Shown here: positions 32,486-41,910 of the stretch, one piece after another
Layout of the letters: every line of letters begins with the position of its first letter
Position numbering within the stretch: position 1 is the stretch's first letter
Origin: Euprymna scolopes
Taxonomy: Eukaryota; Mollusca; Cephalopoda; Sepiida; Sepiolidae
Reading direction: 5' to 3'
Assembly (NCBI GenBank): GCA_024364805.1
Contig: CM044502.1
Coordinates: 47,244,942 to 47,294,616, forward strand
DNA length: 49,675 bases
Position numbers and translations under genes: made by a program
Notes under the pieces: generated by a model
Told to the model about the DNA's origin: nothing
What the model saw: the letters and a program-made list of their open reading frames with translations, nothing else
Databases searched by the model: none

Positions 32486-32523
<38 letters not shown>
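32326..32523 (+). pseudogene. LINE family A, tandem truncated copy
   Basis: Begins immediately after the poly(A) of the previous copy with KSNVNKF (from FKSNVNKFL), then 3' UTR, the tail TTAACCCTTATCCTCGAGTG then GGCCTTGATAAGTGGTGACA, and a ~37-nt poly(A) to 32523. This is a head-to-tail arrangement of two 3' ends. Confidence 0.85.
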
Positions 32524-32525
<2 letters not shown>

Positions 32526-33135
32526 AAGATAATTACCGATCATGGATAATCGAAACTATTATTTTAATTCATCTATCATCGATAAAGCCATTTTTCCATG
32601 CCGTCGCTTAGCACCTACAATAGAACAACGGCCGTGAAAATTCTACTGTGGGTAAGTTGATAGCGTGTTTTTTTTTGTTTTGTTTTTGTTTTTGTTTTTT
32701 GTTTTTTTTTGCATGACGTGGTCTGTAGTTTCAAACTATTCACGTAAATGACTTAGTTTTTTTTATTAAGTGCAAAAGAATTATATAAGTTTGGAAAATT
32801 TACATGTTTTGTTGTTGTTGTTGTTTTTTTTTTTTGCATGACGTGATCTATACGTTCAAACCCTGCATGTAAATTTCTTAATTTTTTTTTTTATTTTAAT
32901 TGAAAAGAAGTTTGTATAAAATAATCCTATAAAAGAAACAGTAGGTTCTCAGGAGTGAAATGCAGAATAAGATATATTTTGGACTAAAGTACTGCATGGA
33001 GGCATGTGAAGCTTCCTCCCGGGCGATTTAAGGGATTTCGATGACAATAAAAATATAGGAATGTGAAATATTCGTTGCTCTCCATTCAATCCCGAGCAAT
33101 GTCAGACCTCTTTGCTAGTATATATTCTTTTAATT

Positions 33136-33138
<3 letters not shown>
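32524..33138. other. T-rich intergenic DNA with a local duplication
   Basis: TTTTTTGCATGACGTG followed by TTCAAAC..T.CA.GTAAAT occurs at about 32707 and 32833, a diverged ~125-bp direct repeat with poly(T) starts. No gene. Confidence 0.55.

Positions 33139-33173
<35 letters not shown>
33139..33173. repeat. (TA)n microsatellite
   Basis: Uninterrupted TA run. Confidence 0.93.
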
Positions 33174-33176
<3 letters not shown>

Positions 33177-33664
33177 TACATTTCCACATATATTTGAATA
33201 CACAAGCATCAAATAGACATACTTGTGTATATAATGTGTCGATTATGTCAATGTGTGAATGTATGTAGTTAATAACTTTTGTCATGAAAATGCCATTGAT
33301 ACAATTTTTTTTATACTTTTATATACAATATTGGTTCGCTTTCTTTAAAATTCACTTTCCATAATTTGCTTCATGATTTATCCATAGGTTTTTGTGATTT
33401 TATGCGACCAGTTTCCCCTTTATACTTTTATTGCATGTAACGTCGACTAAACAACAACAGTGAACCCATAATAAAGATGGTACTACGATACTTTTATTCT
33501 CGTTGTGGACACATAATTAATTAATGATTTAACCTGGCAAAATCTGTGCTAGAAACTCTCCTTTCACACGCACAAAGACAACATGAAAAAAAACAAACAT
33601 GATTTCACCATGTGACGTTTTATTACAATAAAACTACACTTCTCTTTTGTCACCACCAGCGCCC
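33174..33664. other. Intergenic DNA, no feature recognised
   Basis: No coding or repeat signature seen. Confidence 0.45.
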
Positions 33665-34790
33665 TGATCCAATTGAAGCTCCTGTTTTGACAAGCTTCTA
33701 GGACAGACCTTTATTTTAGACCTGAAATGAAAAACTTACACTCACTTTAAATCCATTGCCAAGGTTGCTGGAAAAATAGTTGGATCATTCTATCGCTCCA
33801 GACGGTATTTCACTTTCGATGCAATACTATATCTGTATAAGAGCCAAATGCAGCATAAAATGGAGTACTGTTGCCATATCTGGATGAGTTCTGCTCAGAA
33901 AGAAACCCTTTCCTACTTTGAGAGAGTGCAAAAATAACTTCAAAATCTAGTTAGCGATGGCTTTTTCTCTTCCCTACTATCTCTTTCTCACAGAAGAGTC
34001 GTTGCTAGTCTTTGTCTACTCTATCGTTATTCTCATTGCAGCTGCTCTATTAAGCTTCAATCTATGGTTCACACCCCCACGTAACACATTCACAACAACT
34101 CGTCTAACTACCACCACTGCCAATAGTTTCCATTCTTTTCTCTTTCTCTCTCTACCTAAAAGTAAACAAAACACTCAAGAGCAAAATTTCATTGCAAGAA
34201 CAACCTGGCTTAGGAACACATTACTGCCGGGCTGCTTCTCAGCTGACTATAACATGGTCGTTTTCATGTTAAATGTAAATAAATTCATATTGCGCCACCC
34301 TCTTAAATAATCAAATTCCATCAAATCAGCACCATCATTACCAATCATCACGGTGTTGTTGTAATCTAGCCCGGATGCTATGCGTATGTGAAATGACGTC
34401 ACCAACGAAGAAAGAAGATTATAAAAAAGAGGAAGAGAACAATCAAGTGAGCGATGTGGAAAATATTTATGATCTCATGAGAGATTAGATAACGTTTGGG
34501 ATCTTGTTCATGATCACAGGCGAGGTGTGAAGGACGCTTGAGAAGGCAATCACGTGAAGGACAATCACAGCGGTAAAGAAAGAATGAGGAAATAAATGTT
34601 TTTGCTACAAAGAACAAGCAAATTATTTTCTATTCTTTGTCTTAGTCTACTTTGCGACTGAAACTAGATACAACGTGTGTTGGTCCGTGGACAACGGTAC
34701 ATTGTCTCATCATCCACCTGACATTTCTTTTAACACTTATCCTCGAATATCCTTTGAGCCTTTATAAGTGGAAACTCCCTAGTAAAAAAA
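33665..34790 (+). pseudogene. LINE family A copy, split by a solo LTR
   Basis: Reads EAPVLTSF.DRPLF..LK, then FKSIAKVAGKIVGSFYRSRR, AILYLYKSQMQHKMEYCCHI, the ERVQK region, SLPYYLSLSHRRVVASLCLL, and after frame changes STRNTFTTTRLTTTTANSF, RTTWLRNTLLPGCFSADYN, FMLNVNKFIL. The 3' UTR is interrupted at 34359/34702 by an LTR and resumes with ATCATCCACCTG to the tail TTAACACTTATCCTCGAAT and AAAAAAAAAAA at about 34784. A 117-codon subframe at 33957 is part of it. Dead copy. Confidence 0.82.
34360..34701 (+). mobile_element. Solo LTR of an LTR retrotransposon (fossil)
   Basis: 342 bp beginning TGTAATCTAGCC and ending ACAACGGTACA, with a 4-bp direct repeat TTGT on each side (34356-34359 and 34702-34705). 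Inside is a polyadenylation-like GAGGAAATAAATGTT and a conserved TTCTATTCTTTGTC end region shared with 40728-41025. No internal region or second LTR is adjacent, so it is a solo LTR, probably Ty3/gypsy-like from the end style. It post-dates the LINE that it interrupts. Confidence 0.82.
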
Positions 34791-34916
34791 AAAACTTGGT
34801 ATAAAACCTGACACACCCAAAAGCTCGCCCTAAAGGAAGCAATCTGGATTTGAACAAAAAATAAATAAAAAATTACAAAAAGTTTCCTCTTCACCGCATA
34901 TATATATATATATATA

Positions 34917-35072
34917 GTAAGTACTAAAATATATATGACGATTAAGCTTAATCGCCATATATATTTTATAACTTACTAAATAGCTCTACCTACGTCTTGA
35001 GCACTGTTGAAGTAAATACTTCAAGTTTACGCATACATTTATACCTTCGTATATTTATGTGAGTAAATGAAG
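34917..35072 (+). mobile_element. Fold-back element 2 (hammerhead family, short arms)
   Basis: 29-bp arms 34917-34945 and 34948-34976 (three mismatches) meet at AAGCTT. From GCTTAATCGCC at 34946 onward it matches 24911-25046 of the ribozyme element, including TTATAACTTACTAA, GCTCTACCTACGT and TTTATGTGAGTAAAT. It lacks the ribozyme core. It is bracketed by (TA)n on both sides, like the larger element. Confidence 0.82.
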
Positions 35073-35081
35073 TATATATAC

Positions 35082-35148
<67 letters not shown>

Positions 35149-35171
35149 CAGAGAGAGAGAGAGAGAGAGAT
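35073..35171. repeat. Compound (TA)n(CA)n(TA)n(GA)n microsatellite
   Basis: Four dinucleotide blocks in succession. Confidence 0.95.
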
Positions 35172-35210
35172 AAATAGATAAGGAAGATTTTAGTTTAAAA
35201 CACGCACACA

Positions 35211-35214
<4 letters not shown>

Positions 35215-35243
<29 letters not shown>
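35215..35243. repeat. (TG)n microsatellite
   Basis: TG run preceded by ACGCACACACGCAC, so it can pair with its left flank. Confidence 0.9.
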
Positions 35244-35247
<4 letters not shown>

Positions 35248-35594
35248 TAGCATTTCTCTCTTTACTTACGCATACAAAAGTAATTAGACTTTTGAAGGTT
35301 TTTTAAGGATTGTTTTCTCTTGTGATAAACCTTTATTAAGAACTACACATCAGCGTCCGAGTGATTGTGTCCACAGATAAGCAAGAACCTAGATTATTGA
35401 CGATTATATACATACATAATTTGGTTTACATGCCTTTTTGAGTCAAAGCATAACACCGACATTACTTGAATTCAATAGCAAGAAGTTGGGGACAACAATG
35501 TTTGAATGAACATACACAACCTGCTATTCCCAAATGGCCATTCATTTAATATTAACTAAGCTCAATATTGTTGAACGTCGTTAATGTTAACATG

Positions 35595-36840
35595 ATTATA
35601 CTGTATTTATCAGGAACACTACCAGAACCTCTACACAGCATCTGTTAATCTGACAAAAGTCTTTGATATCATAAGCCACGTGATTATAGGAAAGATTATG
35701 GCTAAATTTGGATATCCTGATAAAGTCATCTCAATTTTCAGACAATTTCATGATGAGATGATGGCTCTTCTCATATATGATGGAGAGGCTTCCAATGACT
35801 TCCCATTGAACATTGGCGTTAAACAGAGCTGTTTACTTGCCCCAACGTTCTCCAGCAGTTCCGAAGTCAGTATCAACTATCAGACAGAGGTTTACTGGTG
35901 ATTATGCCTTCGAGACAGAACCAAACTTGCAATATATTGTTGATCGTTTTTTCTGGGGCGTGGACACTTTCGGTTTGATTATTAATATAAAGAAGACTGA
36001 GATAATGTACGATCCTGTTCCAGTGAAAAGATATATTGAACCCAAGATCTCAATTCGTGGAACTAATCTAAAAGACGTGGACAAATTCACTTAGTTGAGC
36101 AGTACCCTATCAAGAACAGTACACACAGACGATGAAGTCAACTGTAGGATAGCCAAGGCTAGCGCTGCATTTGGATGTCTCTGAACCAGTGTAGGAGCGT
36201 CGAGAACTTTGCTTGCAAATCAACTTCAGGTATACACAGCTGTGATTCTTACCATCCTCATGTATGCTTGTAAAACTATATATGGCAGACGTACCAAGAA
36301 ACTGAACCATTTTCACATAACCTGACTTTGTATATTATTGAAGATCAAGTGGCAAGACTATATACAAGACACATAGGTTTTAACCCGGCAAACCTCCCGT
36401 CAGTATACATCATGTTACAGCAGTGTCAAGTTTGTTGGACAGATATATGCCGCATGTTTGATTCAAGGCTTCCCAAAAAGCTTCTTTGCGGTAAGCTGTC
36501 CAAAGGAAAATGAACCGTAGGAGAAGAGTGGACACGGTTCAAAGACAGTCTGAAGGTTTCCCTCAAACTGTTCAATTTATATTCTAACTCATGGAAAAAC
36601 TAACCCAAGACTGCTGCTCCTTGCGTGCCACAAGTCACAAAAGGGCTACAATTGCTGAATGCATATGCTATGGTAAACACGAGAGCAAACATTAGAAGCA
36701 AAAACAGAACAGTGGGCACCTCTGCTACAAAATCATCCCACAGGTGTCCAACATTTGGGAAATACTTCAGAGCTTGGATTACTCTAACAAGCCATCTTCA
36801 AACCTACAGAGCAATTGCATGATCATGGTCATCTTCGCAC
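35595..36840 (+). pseudogene. Endonuclease-type LINE relic with C2H2-like C-terminus (fourth lineage)
   Basis: Ordered blocks of a non-LTR reverse transcriptase: LYTASVNLTKVFDIISH (from DLTKAFD), IMAKFGYPDKVISIFRQFHD, MMALLIYDGEASNDFPLNIG, VKQSCLLAPTF. A gap removes the segment before the catalytic motif, which survives as GDYAFETE (FADD degraded). Then VDRFFWGVDTFGLIINIKKT, PKISIRGTNLKDVDKFTYL (frame break), ASAAFG.L, LKTIYGRRTKKLNHF, VARLYTRHIGFNPANL, MFDSRLPKKLLCGKLSKGK. The end reads CPTFGKYFRAWITLTSHLQT, matching the family's C-terminal zinc-finger-like CP.CGR.F.A..GL.SH. with its second Cys replaced by Phe. Multiple stops. Confidence 0.85.
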
Positions 36841-36917
36841 GCGATGGGAAAACATCATCCTTACTGTGTATGAGATTTTCATGCTGATTATAATGTGTTT
36901 AATCTGTATAGTATTAT

Positions 36918-37465
36918 GAGGGACGTTCCAAAATAATGTTCCCTATTTTTTTTCGCTCAAGTGAATCCGAGGGGATTGCAAATCACACTTTAAGATGACT
37001 AAAATTATGCATTTATGACCTGAAATTTACATCTTTCTATTGTAGATATTAATGAATTGAGACTCTAAGAAAGCAACCTCCGATATGTGTCATTGAATTC
37101 CTGATAAAAAGTGTACTGAGACTGGTGGTGACTATGTAGAATAATAAATTCTAGGGAATGAAAAGTCGTCTGTTTTAATTATTCCACTCCCGTTTTAGTA
37201 GTGCTTCAATTTTCTTAGTTAAAAAAAAACAAAAAAAAAACAGACCTTACTTTTGGAAAGATCATCATTAGACAAAGCCTGCTCTATAGGCTCATGCACA
37301 GTCATTGTCAATCGCTGGCAATAGTTCATTGAGAATGATTGTGACTATGTAGAAAAATCAACTGTAGAGCACGAAATACCGTTGTTTTAATGGTACCATT
37401 TCCGTATTTGTCGCTCTTCAACGTTTTGAGTTAAAAAAATAGACTTTACTTTTGAAACGACTTTC
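36918..37465 (+). mobile_element. mariner deletion derivative with duplicated 3' end
   Basis: Left: GAGGGACGTTCCAAAATAAT then CCCTATTTTTTTTCGCTCAA, a mariner-like TIR. Right ends occur twice. First: GGTGGTGACTATGTAGAA (GDYVE, the mariner C-terminus) then AAACAGACCTTACTTTTGGA at 37117-37262. Second: GATTGTGACTATGTAGAAAA then AAAAATAGACTTTACTTTTG at 37326-37465. The right termini are inverse to the left TIR. The transposase core is missing, so it is non-functional. Confidence 0.6.
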
Positions 37466-38430
37466 AAATTAACAAACTCTCCTATTATTTAGTTTTTGAA
37501 ATACATTTTTACGTTAAGGTTAACATGGGTCAATGCTAAGCATCTTACATATCATTCCAGATGAATAAGAATATATTTTGGTGCCATACGTCATTTTTAT
37601 TACCTTTTCATTTATGAAAAAAAAAAAACTCTTTTTTTTGTATTAATAAATTCCTTGCCAACATTTTTTTTTCAAATAACTATATCAACTATGTGTTTTT
37701 TTGTTTGTTTAAAATGTTTGTTTGGCCAAAACTATTTCTTTAAAAGTAATAAGACATAAATCTAACAGTTGACATCATTCCCAAGAAGCTTGGCCAAAAT
37801 CTTAACTAGAATTGAATGGAATCCGCAAGGCTTCAACTAAATGTTCACATATGCAAGAATTGTGGTTTTATTCCTATCATAAATCAACAACACCAGAGTC
37901 AATTATTTAGGCATATCACAGAATTTGAGGCCAAAAAAAGTGATGTTGATTTTTTTTCCTGATGCATAAAATTAAAATAAAAAATAATGCCGGTCATTGC
38001 AATTTTCTTTTCTTTTTTTTTTTGAGTCAGGAATAAAAAAAAAATAGCCAAACAAAACAAACGAGCAATAAATAAAAATGAATAAATTTGATTTCTATGA
38101 AGTACATATTTCGAAAATAAGTACGATGAGCATTCATAAAGTCTTTTTTTACTGTCGAGTTTTACGGCACTATGCCAAAGTTTAGACTCGCATATCATAT
38201 AATTTTTCCGAGCTTCAGGAAAAAATAAAAATAAACAAAAATAAAATAAAAATAAAAAAAAACATTAAAAAATAAAAAAAGTAAACAAATTCTTTGGGGA
38301 TTTAGTTTTGTTTTATTTTTCTTAATATTTTCTTCCATAAATAGCATTTTTTTTTTTACAACACAATATTTATGTTTATTTATAAAAGCCAGACATTTTT
38401 GTTACAGAAGGCACAAAAAATAAAGTCATT
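37466..38430. other. AT-rich intergenic DNA
   Basis: Long A- and T-homopolymer-rich tracts (about 37610-37690, 37945-38060, 38215-38290). A 99-codon minus frame is low-complexity Phe/Lys. No gene. Confidence 0.5.
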
Positions 38431-40240
38431 GACCGCAGTCGAGAGCGACCCAAAGGTTTTCTTTTCACTAAGTACGATATTTTGATCTAGATAAGAGGGT
38501 CCCTCTGTTCTCCTGAATTTCTCCACTTACCCTTGATCTTTACTTTATAATGCTGAGTTTTTATAACAGGGCATAATATACCACTATTTTAGTCTTTGAT
38601 ATGACTTGACTGAGTATTGGCCCGGTGTTTCCTGGTTCATTAATATAGCATTAATGACAGAAAAATTAATCGATATTCATACTATATAAAAATTTTACAG
38701 ATCATAATTGCATAATGCCCAAAACAAATAGAGTAAAAGTAAATTGGTCGACTAAAGTTGAGAGCGACCCAAAGGTTCCTATTTCATTGGCTACAGAATT
38801 AAGCCATAAAGAAGAGCGTCCCTCCCTTACCATGGATTAACTTATTTTGATCTTCACTTTATTATGTGTTTAGCAAGAGACACTAAATCTCATTTTTGAA
38901 GTCGTTAGTATAAGGCAATAGGATGTGACCCAACCAGCGTTGATGGTCGAAAATTGCCCCAGAAGGGGGGGACTAATGAACGCTAAATTAGAACTGCTTA
39001 TTTATGTGAACAGGGTATTGCAGGTAATCTTGTTAGTTAAAAAGATATGAAATACACGAAGAGAAAGAAAAACAATTTCGGAACCTTAACAATATTGTTT
39101 GTGAATATGACTGTTTTGAGTATCTAACCATGTTTTTGTCTAGAAGTGACCTTAAAGTTTAAGGCCAAAGATGGCCGGTGTGTGAAAACTTCATAATGAA
39201 AATATTGGTTGCTGACGGAAAATCCCCTTATTAATATGCATAGGTGAGTGACCAATTAGCCAATCAAGGTGGAGCAGAATATGGCGTAGTGACCAGGGAT
39301 TGATTAGATCAGAAAACCAGATTAGCCAGAAACTACCAACCCCGTCCTTTAAAAAGGACTGCAGAGCAAAAAAAAATCAGTTGTTGTTGAGTTTTTGTTG
39401 ATCACGAGTTGGTTGGAGGCCGAAGTTACCGTCTACCGCCACTTCGTGTAAAAACATCCCGTTCCCTGACGAACCAATGAACAAAGAAGAATCGGTTGTT
39501 AAAAACAAAAAAGGCCGCCGCTTGAATGACTATTGAAAGACTGCTAGCAAAAAAATATGGCATATATTTCTATTTTATTTTTCTGTTGACAACTGTACAT
39601 AATTACCATTTTTCTGCGTACTCAGAATTGTTAATAATTAATCCTTACAACAAAAACCAAAAAGTGCATCTGAGTCGATTATTCATCGTTTGTCAACTTG
39701 TAAATAACTACAGAGGCATGAAACCATATTGAAATAATTGTTTTTCAGCAAACAACCAACAGGGAAGAACGGATTGACCACTACACCTTGGCACCGAGCC
39801 TGCATCGTCATATCAACCCTGTTAGTGTAAAAGTGGCTGCGACTGCATCATTGGACTTGTGTGGGTGTTTGAATTGGACTACACTTGTAACCGGTGGACA
39901 CCACAGTCTTACTTAGATTATATCTTAGCCGGGTCTTCGCACATCGTGTTATTACATCTTTGCTTCCTTATAAATTGCATTCCTATATGTATAGCATTAA
40001 TGAAAGAAAGGCTAATTAATATACTTTACTAACATTTTATAAAAAGCAATAATTGTATAATGTTTAAAATAAGTAGAGCAAAACGTAAAATATTCAACCA
40101 GAGTTCAGGGTCACCTAAAGGCTCCTTAAATCATTAGCTATTACATCAAAATGTAAAAGAGGACACCACTTTCTTTCCTAAGGTAACTCCACTAACCCTT
40201 GATCTTCACCTTATAGTGCTGAGTGTTTAGTAAGGAGGCA
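38431..40240 (+). repeat. Tandem repeat R, period ~320 bp, split by an insertion
   Basis: GAGAGCGACCCAAAGGTT recurs at 38441 and 38761 (period 320), and a third diverged unit starts near 40101 (GGTCACCTAAAGGCTCC). CCTTGATCTTCACTTTATA with TGCTGAGTGTTTAG and a GCATTAATGA.AGAAA block mark each unit. Unit 2 breaks at 38912 and resumes at 39994. A stray unit lies at 13841. Confidence 0.75.
38913..39988. mobile_element. 1.08-kb insertion of unknown class in repeat R
   Basis: Bounded by GTATA on both sides (38908-38912, 39989-39993), which fits a 5-bp target duplication. Within it is a plausible pol II promoter: paired CCAAT boxes (GACCAATTAGCCAATCAAGG, about 39248), a TATA-like TTTAAAAAGG (39350) and TCAGTTG about 30 bp downstream. 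The only frame is 68 codons (39526-39732) with no known domain. It could be an LTR-type or DNA element; the ends are not diagnostic. Confidence 0.45.
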
Positions 40241-40727
40241 AGAGGTGAAAATGGCTAAGTAATTAACGATGCAAATAACAGCTTGTGTCCGGCAAGTTCA
40301 TTTCACAGAAACGCTTTCACTTAGGTGTTAACAACGTCGTTCTGTATCTAAGTACCTCATGTCTTTTTAGAAAGAATTCTAACGGGAAAGATATTAAGAG
40401 AACGAATGCCAACAACAGAATCATCTGATTCATGCAAAATGAAATAACGAATGAGCAACGAGGCATCCAGTTCTGTTTTTAAATTTTTGGATTGACTCGG
40501 CCAAGGATTGAAACCTAGTCTCCTAATTCATTAGCTAACTCTATTATGCTTAATTAACTATACGCGAATACATTGCTCTGTTCTTTTATGAAGCTTCATA
40601 CTTTATACTAAGTGGAAACAATTACCTCCCGTTCTAGAGAGCTCAACCTAAGAATACATTTTCCAGGTCTCCTAAACACTAGCCCAGTTTAATAAGTATA
40701 AAAGAGCAATTACATCACATATATTTG
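40241..40727. other. Intergenic DNA, no gene
   Basis: A minus-strand box-B-like AGGTTTCAATCCT at about 40505 hints at SINE debris. Nothing else seen. Confidence 0.4.
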
Positions 40728-41025
40728 TGTAACAGAACGCAGAGGTGCATTTGCAAATGCCTGCAAGATGACGTCACGGTAAAGAAATAAATTTTATAAC
40801 AAAGAGAAAGTGCACGTTAGAGAAGGCGATCACATTATAAACGTGAATGTCGTTCGAGTGCACATTAGGGACGTGGGTGACATCACGACCGTCATGAGAA
40901 GTCACGCGTGATGGAAGATTGAGGAAATAAATGTTGTTGTTACAACGGGAAAAAGGGAGTTGAAGTTCTTTTCTATTCTTTGTCTACTTTGCGAATAAGG
41001 CATATGTTGGTTGGTTAACGTTACA
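40728..41025 (+). mobile_element. Solo LTR, same family as 34360-34701 (fossil)
   Basis: 298 bp starting TGTAAC and ending GTTACA, an inverted hexamer typical of LTRs. Flanks TTTG and TTTT resemble an eroded 4-bp duplication. Shares ATGACGTCAC, GAGGAAATAAATGTTGTTG and TTCTTTTCTATTCTTTGTCT with the other copy. No internal region is adjacent. Confidence 0.75.
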
Positions 41026-41261
41026 TTTTTACTCTTAATCTTCTTTCGTAGTCTTTCTCACTCATTTCTTTTCACAGAGTTTTTCTCTTCATTGCTTTTG
41101 ATGCCAGCTTCTTGACATGCATTGTTTTTTGTGTGTGTGTGTTTCTTTGCCAAATTCATTTAATATTCTAGACCTATTCTCTCATTGTTACTTATGATTT
41201 AAAATTATTCGATTGTTAAGACAGATGTTAAACTTGCAATAAAAGAAAAAATGAGAGTGTT

Positions 41262-41375
41262 TTGTTCGGCACATGTAGAACAGTTGAGATAGTAGGGTTA
41301 TTTGGCAGTGGTAGGATGAGGAAATGATGAGAGGAAGTGAAAAAGATCGATTTTGAGGATAAAACGGATAAATAA
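41262..41375 (+). pseudogene. LINE C-terminal fragment (second lineage), very decayed
   Basis: GGCACATGTAGAACAGTTGA through TGATGAGAGGAAGTGAAAAA resembles 15872-15975 and 15424-15560 at DNA level. No frame survives. Confidence 0.35.
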
Positions 41376-41468
41376 ACCACTGTCCGTGGTTAGTTTCGTT
41401 GCGAAGTCAATTTCTCAAAGCTGCCCAATACGTGCTATCATATCATAAAGATATTAAACAAATAATGA

Positions 41469-41527
41469 TTGTTGTTGTTGTTGTTGTTGCTGCTGCTCTG
41501 TTGAATATGATGATGATGATGATGATG
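41469..41527. repeat. (GTT)n and (GAT)n trinucleotide repeats
   Basis: GTT/GCT run at 41469-41497 and GAT run at 41506-41527. Another GAT run is at about 41727-41751. Confidence 0.9.
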
Positions 41528-41872
41528 AGCGTCATTCTTGATTATTTTTGTTGGGATTCGTTTCCCCGATATCTTTCTATTAAGAATTATTTCTAGAAGA
41601 ACATCGAGTACTTACGGGACGAACTAAGGTTGCCAACGTCCTTAAGTGCCAGTCTTACTGTGTAATGAACTTAATTCGAACTTAACACACCTAAGTCATT
41701 AACCACTAAACCAACGTCATTTCCATGATGATGATGATGATGATGATGATGTATTCAATGCTACATCAATTCTAACATTACAATCTTGATAAGTTTTTGT
41801 TGAAAGAAAAGCTTAGGAATCTCGTTGTAATGTCTACTAGTTCTCATTAATTGACTAAAAATTATTTTCTTT

Positions 41873-41877
<5 letters not shown>

Positions 41878-41908
<31 letters not shown>
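41878..41908. repeat. (TA)n microsatellite
   Basis: Uninterrupted TA run. Confidence 0.93.

Positions 41909-41910
<2 letters not shown>

Noticed and set aside
40485-40520. tRNA-SINE on the minus strand
   Set aside because: Only a box-B-like string is convincing. No box A, tail or target duplication.
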